Source: Hydractinia symbiolongicarpus (lineage: Eukaryota > Cnidaria > Hydrozoa > Anthoathecata > Hydractiniidae). From it: 64,000 nt of DNA. The translations under genes were made by a program, and so were the position numbers. Under the pieces are notes generated by a model that saw only the letters and a program-made list of their open reading frames with translations, was not told the DNA's origin and made no database searches. This document shows, piece after piece, positions 11,651-23,900 of the stretch; the stretch's first letter is position 1; every line of letters starts with the position of its first letter. Location: positions 2,792,001-2,856,000 of the forward strand of contig NC_079882.1 of the NCBI RefSeq assembly GCF_029227915.1, read 5' to 3'.

Positions 11651-13445
11651 TTATTTTCCCTTTAGATTTAGAAGATGAGTTGAAATATTTCTACTCAGTC
11701 TCGAATTCGCATAAAGAGAGAAAAATGCGAGAGGAAAATTGGAACTTACCAAAGCCCATGCAGAATTTAGAATTAGATTTATCTGTTGCTTTAAGACAGG
11801 TTGTAGGTGTCAAGTAGAATAATTTGCGCAAATCTCGATGGATAAAATTATTTTACAATTTTAGAAACTGAAAATTAAACTATGTTTTCATAAGATGAAT
11901 TGAAATGTATCTATGGTTTTTATAACTTGTATTTACTACACATTTCACTGCACTATTTTATTTAAAAACTACTTGCTATTTGATTTCTCTGTGTCCAATT
12001 TTTATGGCTTCAATATTTCAAAGAAATAATGTAACCTTATCCCCTATTTAATTTATCTAACTTTTGCTTGAGAGTTTCACTTTACCCGAAGTAAAGTAAA
12101 ATTTTAAACTGCACAGCTTCTTTAAAAATATATATGACTCCAGAAAACCCGAGATAATTTATTCATCTTTTCCCGTTGTTGTCGGCAAAGTAAAATTGTG
12201 ATACTCTGCTGATCAGATCCAAAGTTAATTTTATTCCTTATTGGTTTTGTTTCACCACTGAATTAAAAATATTTGCTAAACATGCAATATATCATTGGAT
12301 GGGACTTTTAAATGTGTTGTATGCTCGTTGTCGTTAAATGTCGCCACATAGGGGTGACTACTATAATGTACGTAATTTATTGCAACAGCCTACAACCTAC
12401 CAAATAAGAACATTTGAGAGCGTTAAAAACAAGCACATCTAGCCTAGAGAAAATCAAAAATGAGAATAATTTTTTATTTATTTTTTTAATTTGGAAATCC
12501 AAAATAAAAAATGTACATATTTTTCAAATCGGAAATAAGAGAGTAAATACTATAAAGTGACACTCTTAACAGCTGGTTATTTTTTACCACTTGTTTCCGA
12601 TCACATCATAGCACAATAAACATATAAGTACCGCCCTTTTTGCTCAACTCTCCGCACTTTTACGCACAGGATTTTTATAGCTAGAGCATTTTCATAATTA
12701 GCATTTTTTATAGTGAACCATGATTCAGCGTTTAATATTTTAGGGAAATTCTAATATATGTCCGGACATAAATAGTCGTTTTGTTACCGAAAGAGAGCAT
12801 TGTAACTGTTAGTCATTTCTCTGCTGTTGAATGCGCGTCAACATTTTTCTTGGACTTTGTTCTTTAAAATGTCCTGAAAATGAAGAGTTTGTATCCCTAA
12901 AAGTCATTGACAATTAAGTAGAAAACAACATCAAGTCGTTATTTTTTCATAATTTTTCAAATTTCTGATAAAACTTTTTATAAAGTCGCCTAAATTTCAG
13001 CTGAGGCTTGATGTGCGTATTGCTTCACATTTTTTTAGCCTCTGATGTTCTTAATTGCAAAATGTTGGGAAATACACCTTTCCCGAATTTCATAAACTAT
13101 AAAAATTATGACGTCTCGTTGTATATCTGAGGAAAGTAATTATTTTGAAAACAAGGCTATTCTTAGAAAGCTCGTTTGTATGAAGGGTTTTACTGTAGCC
13201 AAATTTCAGTTAGCAATAGAGGCACTTAACAAACAATATTTACGAAATTAGGTTATTTTTTCTACCTTTTAAAAATGAACTTAGGGAACAGAATCATTTT
13301 CTTTCATTGAGTTTGGCATAATTAGGAAATCCGGTAAAGGTCTTCAAATTTATATTTTTAAACAGATTATCCTTAAACATTCTTATCCTAAATAATATAA
13401 TATTATAATATTACTAAAAACGAAAAAAAGCTTTTCCGAAATAAG
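11651..13445. other. AT-rich spacer, no gene recognised
   Basis: No open frame with recognisable motifs and no RNA gene was found on either strand. Confidence 0.45.
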
Positions 13446-13552
13446 TGTTTATAGCTGTATACTTCTGTCACGCAAAATAGTAGCACATAGCATGCGTAAA
13501 TAAAGGACGGGTGCAACCGTAAATTTATCCACGGTCTATTAAATAGATTGTT
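13446..13552 (-). repeat. Diverged copy of the ACTAGT/CCCGTGG interspersed repeat
   Basis: On the minus strand it reads GACCGTGGATAAATTTACGG, then CACCCGTCC, a TTTGCGTGACAGA word and a TATACAGCTATAA end, in the same order as the 11.5-kb copies. The hairpin arms are partly eroded. Confidence 0.6.
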
Positions 13553-14815
13553 AGTAATTCTTTGTTATAGATTAAAAGCTACATAAAAAACATGTACTTT
13601 AGTTTTCAAAAAAGCAATCTGTCTGGAGTGTTGAGAATAGTGCAAAAAGTACATATGAATCAGAAACGAAGCCTTGGGAACGAGTAAATTTAAATCGGCA
13701 ATATATCGACGTTGCATTTTAAAATGATTTTGACTTTTGAAACAAACGTGCAAAAGCCCTCTTAAATATTGTTGAATGTTAAGCACTCTGATACATGCAC
13801 TTTAACCCTACGTACTAAAAGAAATTAATCTTAACGCAAAACCATTTCAATATGGCGAAGGAGAAGTGTCGTACTAGTTTTAATGTATTTACTCGCATTC
13901 AACTGGTGTTCTCCTATTGGGTTCTACCTTGCGTGTAGGTATTTCAGAACAGAATAAATAGTACTGGCTACATTGTAGGCATCTTGATGTCGGGGCCTGT
14001 TTAATGCTAGGAGTGCGGACCTATGAAAATATTATTACATGTTTACGAAGAAGTGTATTTTGTGACTTAGGATTTCCTACGCAACATAATTGGTAAGAAA
14101 TTACAAGGCGCAACATTTAAATTAAAAAAGATTTAAACCTTGCATTTTCCACTTTTTTATAGACACAAAAACATTGGGAAATTTATCGCAGAATTAATTG
14201 TTGCAATTTTGCAAAACTTGTATTAACAGATCTTAGCATAAAGTATTTGGATCAAAATTATTTGTAAGCACTGTAAAATAAATAAAAAAAATATACAGAA
14301 CAAGATAAGAACAACTTCAGGTAAAACAATTTGAAAAATAAGAAGGCTGTTACCAAACTTCCTTGTTCTTATATACAAAAAGAGCACAGGGTGGTCTCCC
14401 TAAAAGAGCCCTAGTTGACAACCAAGGACCCCGACAGCATAATATGTGAAAGAGGCCTAAAGGCTCATCTCCACTATAACCGGAATATTTCCGTTATATC
14501 GGAAATTCAGTAAAATGGAAACGCCTATAATACGCTTATTTAAATTGTGGTGGTGGTGATCCCAAACTTAAATTTTCATATTTTGCGAATAAAGATTTAC
14601 ATTCGTCAGCCAAGATTGATCACTGATCTTTAGAAAAAGTTTTCAATTTAAAAGCTGCTACACCAACCTTATTTCCAGGATCATCTCCCGCATGTGTTAA
14701 CAAAAACTGCTAGGAAGGCAGAAGACGAAGTTGCCACAATAATAAGCTCTGTCCTTTGCTCACAAATAAAGCACATGTTATTTTGACATTGAACAGCGAG
14801 TAGAAACGATTTAAA
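13553..14815. promoter_or_regulatory. Upstream region of the Ginger-type gene; no promoter element identified
   Basis: This is the 5' flank of the first recognised exon. The start codon sits in TTAAAATGG, with A at -3 and G at +4, a favourable animal initiation context. No convincing TATA box with a defined start site could be chosen in such AT-rich DNA. If the gene is still a transposon, the left terminal inverted repeat should lie here; I could not recognise it by eye. Confidence 0.3.
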
Positions 14816-14951
14816 ATGGCGTTGGTGACATATGAATACGAAATGGAAGAGATGTTACATTTTTTGACGACAGCAACCTACTCAAGTAAGCTCTCAAAAT
14901 CACAAAAAAAGAACTTACGCCGAAAGGCAAAGCAATATGAACATTCAAATG
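14816..14951 (+). other. Exon 1: basic N-terminal segment of the Ginger-type protein
   Basis: Encodes residues 1-45 plus one base. It starts MALVTYEYEMEEMLHFLTTA and ends in a basic stretch, KKNLRRKAKQYEHSNG. Proteins with Ginger/GIN1-type integrases commonly begin with a short helix and a KKxLRRxAKxY word just before the HHCC finger. The donor after CATTCAAATG leaves phase 1, and the exon at 18,424 begins with the two bases needed, completing a glycine and continuing KLLRYVTLNRQRLL. The match of phase and expected content supports joining across a 3.5-kb intron. Confidence 0.75.
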
Positions 14952-17900
14952 GTAATTACTTTAAATTTGTATTCTTTTCACTTAAGTATTTCCACAATTT
15001 TTTCTCCAAACTACACCTTCTACAAATTGTTTTTTTATGTTTATAAGAAGGCCAAGATTTTAACAGAAAGTAGACTTGATGCGCTTATTACTTACACTTT
15101 TTAAGTCTCGAATGTTTTTATTTACGTTTTTCCAAAAACGTCAAAAAAATTAAATTTAGGCTTTTAAATAGATGGTATTAAAACATGTTATTGTAGAAGG
15201 AAAATAATAGCCTTTTCAGAAATAATTGCTTTGTGATTCTGGACCTTATTTTTTTCTTGAAAATTATGAGGGAATACAGGCTGACCTTTCTTATGTTCTT
15301 ATTTTTTGGCAAAATATCAGCCTTACCGTTCTTATAAACTATGTTTAAAGTGAAAAAGTGCATGCAATACCTAACTATGCAAAAAATCGTTTAAAAATAT
15401 AAAAAATTTACAAAAGGTTTTTAATAGTATTACATTATCCGCGTAAATTTTCATGCGTTTCGCTCAAAATAGTAATAGTCAATGTGTGTTGGTTTAAGAT
15501 ACACTGAAACTGAAATGGTATCATTGTTGCGTTTGACCAAAGTTTCAAGGAAAACAATGCTTCCATCCTGTTCTTCGTGCGTGTTTTGCAAAAGTAAACA
15601 AAATACTAATAAACAACAGGAAAGAGGTGGTAATCAGGGCAAAGAAATAAATATTTTTTGTTCCCTTACTTTTTGACTGGCGCACAATAGGTCATGGATG
15701 GCGCTAGACCTAATTTCTCGAGTAGAGGAATTACGGCCGACGTAAATAGGGCCGATATGTATTTAGAGCCGGCGTAAAAAGAGCCCATAAAATTATTGGA
15801 TAATATAACTGTAGGATCCTAGAAGGCCCAAACCTTAAGAAGTGGGTCTCAGGGATCCGATTTTGTTAATTTTTATTTTATTAACCCTATTTTAACCCTA
15901 TTCGCCCGCCCCCCCTCCCTGACGGCATTTTTATAGCTCCTTATTGCTATGTTATATGGCTATGATACTTAATGAATTTCAATATTTATCTATTAGAAAC
16001 CTGCATGCTAAATTTTCAGGTCCCATATCTTTCAGGGGCTTTGATATTGGCCATTACTCTAAACTACCCCTAAAAATCTCTATGAAATTCTTATAATGAG
16101 GAAATTATAACAACTCTTGTTAGAATTATCCTTAGAACTTGAAATTTGCAACATAACTTTTTTTCAGCAAGAAGAATCATTAAACATATTTTGGACACGT
16201 GACTAATCCGATTTCCCGATTTTGTCAGGTTTTACCTAAAAATCTGAAAAAAAACGGATTTTCGGGCAATTATTGGCAATTTTTTTGCGATCCATGTAAA
16301 AACTGGAAAATATGTTAAAAAGCTTTTACTTAGCTTTCAGAAACTCTAAACAGATTGTAAAAATTCTAGAACAAAAGATATTAAGCATCTAATGGCGTCA
16401 CGGAAAATGTGCTGACGCAAGCAAATAATTCTATTATATTATATTATATTATATTATACTTATGTTATAATTATAGTCACATTAATACTTTATGCTGACA
16501 GGCGGGAAAAAATGCACCAAAAATGGATGCAAAAAATATGTACGACGGACAAAGAGCTGGGGAAAGGCAAACCCAACATACGGCTGCGCGCACCCATCTT
16601 AAACACACAGGCAATGGTATTATTGACATAGCGATGAAATTCTTAAGTACGAGACAACATTAGTAGTATGCCAGGAATGCAAGGAGTGTAAGATATATGT
16701 CGTAATTTTCTATCAGCGTTGTCCTGGCTGGAAAATTAGTCGCCCAAGAAGAATATGATGATGGAAAAGTCGGCTGAAAAAGTGACCAGGGAAGTGTCCT
16801 CTTAGCAATTTGTTTACTTAAAATGTTCTTGCGATCGCTACAAGCAGGACATTTGCAAATATGCTATCAAGATATATTATAGCAACTGCCTATAATTACA
16901 TCTGTAAACAAAGCAAAGTAGAGATACTAAAAATAAAATTAACAGTAAACCTTTATTAAATTATAAAAGGAATTATCAATTTCTCTTTTTCTGTATTTCT
17001 GAATTCGTTGGGTTACCTGAAGTGGATTATATTTTCCATAAATTAAATTTCGCAGTTTTTGCGGCTTTTAAAATAGTCGCGAAATTTAATCCGCCCTAAT
17101 TATTTTAAGTAAATGCTCTCCGCAAAAGTAGGCAGACACAAAATATCAATGGGATGGCAAGTCGAAGAAATGCTGGAAACGAGTATGTTGGTTAAAAAGG
17201 TAATCAAATATGGAACAGAGCTTTTTTGTTTTATCATGTTACCTAAACCCTAATTACAACATAAAAAATGGCTAGAAATATCAATCTGACTTCGACGGAT
17301 CGATGACACCCATATTAACATCTGTTTTGCCCAGCACAAAATTGATCGTGACGACGACAACTTTTCCAAATTCGAATATAAATTAGCTATCGAAAACAGC
17401 AATGTCTTTGATAATTTCTTATAATTTAAACTTTGTTTTGTATGTTTTAGAAAAATTACTACTTTTACTGTAAATTATGTTTCATATGCGAAAAATTTAA
17501 AAATTGCTTATCCTGGAGCATTAAGTCACTCTAAATATACTTTAAACGGATCATCCGTGAAATTAAACCGTGAATATGGCGTCTGCAAAAATTAGCCGAC
17601 TCGAAATTTAATTTAATCTAAGTTACGTTATAAAAAAAATGCGATAATTATGTATAAAAACGTGAATGGAATCAGATTACACTTGTGACATCTTGCTACA
17701 GTATTTGGACTTTATCTAAGGCAAGTTAAGAAAGTTAATCACCGACTCATGGATAAATCCACAGTTTCACCCTCACCTTTATATACCGCCTTTTGTGTCC
17801 TACTACTGCAGTTCCATTTTGCGTTACAGTGCACGGGTACTATAATATAAACTAGTAATATAGATAAAAATAAAAACATCTTACACTATTTTGTTTATTT

Positions 17901-20900
17901 GGTCAACCTAATATTTTAAATTTATGTTTTAATTTAACAACGGATAACTTCAACTTTCATTATTTTAAAGTGTTTTATGGGTTTCCTTGGACTCGAACCT
18001 TGGCTAACTCGAACATTCGTTAACTTTTTTCTCTCCTAAGGCTAATTTCTCAGGATAACACAAACTTTTTACTCGAGGAAAGGAAATCAAGTAAGTTTCC
18101 TCTCTAGCCTCTTCAAAGAAACCATAATAAAAATGCCTTATTAATAAGATTGGTGTGTTAATATTGTGTGTGTTTGTATTAGATTGTCTAAAGAAAAAAC
18201 TCGAACTATTATCTCATTTAAGTTCGACTAAAGGGGAGCTTCGTTTAACTCGAACTTTGATAAGTCAAACTATTTTTTTTCAGTCCCTTTAGGGCTTGAG
18301 TTACCGACTGATTATATATTTGAACATAGGACTTTTTAAAACAGTTATTACCCTGTCCATTTCGTTAGGCCAAAATTTATATAGGGACTTTGAACAAGTG
18401 CTTTTATATGGTCCATATTTTAGGAAAGCTTCTGAGATACGTAACCCTAAACAGGCAGCGACTTCTTGCTGAAGTGGTTACAACAGAAGAGCAAAAAAAT
18501 ATCATCTTCGTGGAGAATCACGATAGTCCGATTGGCGGTCATCCTGGTGAAACAAAGACCATTCAGAAAATTAAAGAAAAGTTTTTTTGGCCAAATATGT
18601 CTACTGACTTGCGACAGAGAGTAAGTTTATTCTTGTCATCTTTTTTCATATTTAATCGATGGCACATAATATGTTGTGTTGTTCAATAACGGGGGCTTTA
18701 ATTTTAATTCCAAATTTGTGGAACTTGGTTAAATTTCCTCGAATATGGCTCTTTTGACGTGAAACAAAGTTTAATGGACCATAAACTGTATCCCAAGGAA
18801 GTTTTTCTTGTTTTCTTAAATTTGAATTCAAAATAGGTTTGTTAAATTGCTACATATGTTGCCAAGCTGCAAGAACCTGAAATAGTGAAATACGTGTAAT
18901 TAAATATTATTTTTAAGGTTCAAAAGTGCACTACTTGTCAAAAACATGGCAGCTTGCCATCTCTAAGAAAAGAGTTAGTTCCAATTCAGGTCTGTTTCTT
19001 TCTCTTTGTGTCCTTGCCATATCATTATTCTCTGTCTGTTGTCTGTTCTGATGACAACAATCAAATTAATTTTAGACAAGCAAAGTGTGGGAGCTTGTCG
19101 GAATTGATTTCGTGGGACCATTGCCGGAAACAGAAAGGGGGAATAAATACATTATTACTTGCACCGATCTTTTCTCGAAATGGCCGGTCGCGTACGCTGC
19201 ACCAAACAAAGAGGCAACCACGGTGGCAAACAAAATGTTAAGAATATTTACAACATTTGGCATCCCAAAAGCTGTCTTGTCTGATAACGGCAGCGAGTTC
19301 TGTAATAAGGTAAGAAGCAATTGAAATTACTTACCTGTACAGGGTGAACAAAACACAATGATCACACATTGATGTGATTCAATTCGAATAAAAATATTTG
19401 TGTTAAACACACAGTCACCACATTGTCGCGTGGTATCCAGTTAAACAAGAATTACAAATATCTAAAATAAAAAGTAAACAAATTAGAGAAACTTACCTAG
19501 AACTACGTACTAACTACTAACAGACGAAATTTTTGTGGAATTTGAATTCGCTTTTGAGATAAGCAAAATTGCCAATTTTAATTAATTTTGCGATGTTAAA
19601 TTCTCATAAGAATGTAAAGACATGTTTATCTGTATCTGTTTTTTGTATCAACTCATTTTAAGTACTAGGCTTATCATAAAAAGTTCTCGGAATTTTATTG
19701 CGCGATTAAGCCAAAATTATTGGTTTCGCAAAAATTATTTTCGCGCATCAAGGTCAAAATCGGTATGCAATATTTCAGGTTTAGGCTAAAATAAAAATAT
19801 TTTCTAAAAAAACAGTCTGATTTATACAGCGATATCCTCGTAGTCCATAAACCAGGGTTCACATTGGTAAATTACGTCATCAAATATTAGGAATTTTATG
19901 GGTCTTCACAAAACCAAGTAAAAAAATGAACACAATGACACCTCCTGTACTTTACTTCACTAAGGTGACATATAAAACTTGCATACAATACAATTTTCTA
20001 TTAGTTCTTTTTGAAAGAATGAATTTTAAAATCCCTCTTGCACATAAAGTTGATTTGTATTACCCTGGTCTATAAAATACAAATTTGAGGGAATTAGACT
20101 TCCCGTCTTTGAATATATGATCATTTCAACAAATTTGATATCAAACTTCAAAATTTCACCTCTTGTCTCAAGAACCACCGTGAACTGCTTGTTTTTATAT
20201 ATAAAGATATACCTTTAAAATAAGTCGGGCAGAGGTTTTCCCTCTAGGTTGTGTGGTGTTTTGAGAGATTTAAGTACTTGCACCATCAATACATTTAGCT
20301 CAATGATGAATTATATGAACAGCTAGGGATTGAAAGGCGTCGGACAGCTGTTTACCATCCGCAGGCAAATGGCCAAGATGAAAATACCAACAAAAACATT
20401 AAAAAGTAAATTTTACTGTCCTTGCGTTACTTTTAATTTAATTTAATTTTGTTTTACATTTTCGCTATAAACCTAATTCTAATTATTAAGTAAACTACGA
20501 AAGTTGGTAAATGAAAATGCTACAAATTGGGATGATCTTCTCGATGTTGTTCTATTTTCGTTGAGAACAGAAAGGCAGACATCAACAAAAGTATCACCAT
20601 TTGAAGTGATGTTTGGAGGGCGTCTACCTAAATTTGAAGAAGAGTTTGATGGGGTACTTATATAGTTTTTTTGATTTCTTATGATGGGATTTGCCGCTTT
20701 TTTTACTTTTGTAATTACTCCTAAAACTTTTACAATTGTCAATTTGGAAATCACGTCGTTTCAGATTTTTTTAAGCATAATCAGACTATTGTTCATGCAT
20801 TTACGTTTATTTAATTTCAATTAGTACGCTAAATTTTTTATCCTGTTTGATTTTATATTTTATTACATTTTTATAACATCAAAGAAACTTTGGTTTCTGT

Positions 20901-23900
20901 TATTGTGAATTATTCTTCTATTTACTATTTCTAAGGCAACAAATCTCGTGGAACCTTCCACTGAAGATATTCAAGCTGAAATGTTAATAGTCAGCAAAAA
21001 AGTAGAAGAGGTTACTGCAACAATACGAAAGGTAAATATTTTTGTAATTGTTGTTATTTGGACCCAAGTGTAATATATGTTGCGTCAGCCAATTGACACA
21101 TAGTCAGGGGCCCCGTGTACGTTAAAGTTTAACGATGTTTAATTTTTCGCTTTGACAACATTTTTATTTTCAATAAAAGTTAACTGTAAACTCCCTCTTT
21201 AGTTAATGAATAAAATACAAATAGCATACTAAAGTATAACCAAATGAAGTAAATCAAAACCCTGTTTATTTCAACGACTTCGCGGCAAGTTAAAAAAGCC
21301 GCCATTTTGCGTGACCGACAGACAGACGTGTAGAAGTATGATGATATAGACTAGTCGGTGGTTCTTAAAAAAATCCACGGGTCTGCCTGTCTTTTTTTTG
21401 CGTCTCTCTACTTGCGGTACTATTTTCCGTGACAGATAGACAAACATTACGGGTATTATAATATAGATTCTATTCTATTTTAAACCAGTATTTCTTCTGT
21501 AACCCAAACAGAACCTAATTTAGGCAATTAAATGTTTCGCCGACAAACGTGAGAATAACAGCATGACGTGTCAAATAACCGGCATAGTTTTAGCGTAAAT
21601 AAAAACATTATTGGCAAAAGGTTCTTAAATGATTGTTGAATTTCATAGCTTTAGTTTCTACTAATGATGTTCGAAATTACTTTTTGCAGTAAAAATGAGC
21701 ATTTTAATATTTCAGAACATCAATGCAGCGCAAGATAAACAAAAGCGACAGTACGACCAAAGAATTAAAAAAAAGGCAGTCCAAAAAAGTTATCGGGTCG
21801 GAGAAAAAGTACTGATTGTTAACCAAAGAAAAAAAGGCTTAAAAGCCCGATTTAAGGGCCCCTACCTTATCTCTGGTGTTACCGAAAATGGCAACGTTCT
21901 TGTTAATGCTATGAATGGAAAAGCTTGCAAGGGTTCAATAAACATAAAGAATGTTAAGAAGTTTATTGAAGGTAATTTGATGATATATATCTGTTCTTGA
22001 CATGTACGTTCCAGATCAACAAAACTATGTGTAAAATCAGTGAGTTCAATGCTGGCATAGAGATCAAGCAAGAAACAATTTTTTTTCTCTAGGAGACAAC
22101 GATAATTCAGCAAGTCTGAATGCCACTGAATTTAAAGGTAACAAATTCCTCCGGTTTTCTCGCAATTTAACTCTATAAAAAAGCAGTTCTTACTCTGATT
22201 TAGAACTAAAACGCTCTATTGTCTATCATTCAAAGTTCAATGCATCTTTAAATGTTTTCCTTTTTATAAGTAGGTCTGACGTTTTTAACTATCCTACATG
22301 GTCTTTTTTCGTAACAGCATCCATACAATAGAGAAATGGAAAAAAATCAGATAAAGTGTTTATACGCAACGCAGAAGCAGGGAAATATTTTTACGAAAGA
22401 AAATAGATATTTAAATTGACTTTTGAAAGTCTTCCTATGTTTAGATAAAATTATGCCGCAATACCAGTAGTCTCATTCTCACAAATCTTGCATTGTTTGA
22501 TTATTGTTTATGGCCTAACTCTATGGACTCAGTCACAACATAATTAGACATTGCAATCTCATTTACTAGTTTTATGCATGAAATAACGAATTAACTTTTT
22601 GTACAAAGGATCTAAATATTAACTATTACATATTGCTTTAATAAATGTAAATGTATCCTTAAGAACATCGTTTTTTCCCTAGAAATGCGATCTTAAGAAA
22701 ATATGAAGGAAAAAATCTCCCATCGATATCACAATTCAAACACTTTTCAAGTCTTCCCAAACATATCGTTCCCATGATTCATATTTTTCCTGTTCCATTC
22801 TTACAGATTTTAATGAATCCGATTTCAAACCTTATCTGTACTTTATGTTACAATCAACATGGCGAATGGGTCTAAAATTTAAATAATTTTCTAAACATGT
22901 ACTTAATTTTCTCCTTTGATACAAACACAAAGTTCGGAATATTTCAGAAAGTAATTAACGCTGTAATATTTTAAATTTCTTCCGAAAGCAGGAAAGATAA
23001 TGCTTAACAAAGATTGTTATGGTTTATGTGACTATTAGCCATTTTGGCTAAAGACCAAGTGCGTACGAAAGATCAGCAACGAATGAACTCGATTTCAATA
23101 AATGTATTTTTCTTAAAAAAAATGATTAAACTGCATTTATTTGTATTACAGAGTTATATGACACAATCGCATGTGTGTAAAATGTTTTTCTTTAGGTCAC
23201 ACTGAGGCTGTAGAACTAATGAATGGTATTGGAAACGAAGGTAACCATAAACTATCTACGACAAAATCCAGTAGTTTCAATCCACTTGAGTATAGGTACA
23301 GCCAATACACCAATTTTTACTATTATATTTAGTGTGTGACGACCAACAAAGAGAAGACGGAGACAAACAAAATCCAGAAAGTAAGTGCGCCATTTTAAAA
23401 ATAAATTTTGATGTTCGATTACTTGACGTCATCGAAGAATCTTAAACTGCATTTATTTGTATTACAGAGTTACATGACACAATCGCATGTGTGTAAAATG
23501 TTTTTCTTTAGGTCACACTGAGGCTGTAGAACTAATGAATGGTATTGAAAACGAAGGTAACCATAAACTATCTACGACAAAATCCAGTAGTTTCAATCCA
23601 CTTTAGTATAGGTACAGCCAATACACCAATTTTTACTATTATATTTAGTGTGTGACGACCAACAAAGAGAAGACAGAGATACACAAAATCCAGAAAGTAA
23701 GTGCGCCATTTTATAAATTAATTTTAATGTTCAACTAATTGATGTCATTGAAAAATCAGTGTAGAGTTAAAAGATTAAAATATTAATCGTTATCTGCATC
23801 AGGAAAACCGGGTTGCGTGCTTACAGAGGTGAACGCGATCAGGTAAAGTCAACACGTTCCAAAATATTGTATCTCAGAATAATGCTTCATTTTGTACTCA

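Larger units (their letters stand above)
14952..18423 (+). other. Intron 1 of the Ginger-type gene (3.5 kb)
   Basis: Donor GTAATT, acceptor ATTTTAG. It holds several small repeats that are listed separately and one possible unassigned exon-like stretch at 16,502-16,602. It is much longer than the other introns, which run from 81 bases to about 1.06 kb, suggesting insertions after the gene was in place. Confidence 0.7.

Noticed and set aside
17989-17999. Antisense GGTTCGAGTCC, a perfect tRNA/SINE B-box word
   Set aside because: No A box at the right distance and no cloverleaf could be drawn; the word belongs to the local cluster of ACTCGAAC repeats.
18954-19320. Open frames on both strands overlapping the integrase exons (for example 18,954-19,241 plus and 19,072-19,320 minus)
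   Set aside because: They are shadows of the true integrase frame, which carries the catalytic motifs and matching splice sites.
23803-23842. Possible extra exon (AG-GAAAACCGGGTTGC...ATCAG-GTAAAG) between exons 13 and 14
   Set aside because: Its 40-nt length, or 26 nt with the internal GTGAAC donor, breaks the phase that all other exons respect; skipping it keeps the frame.
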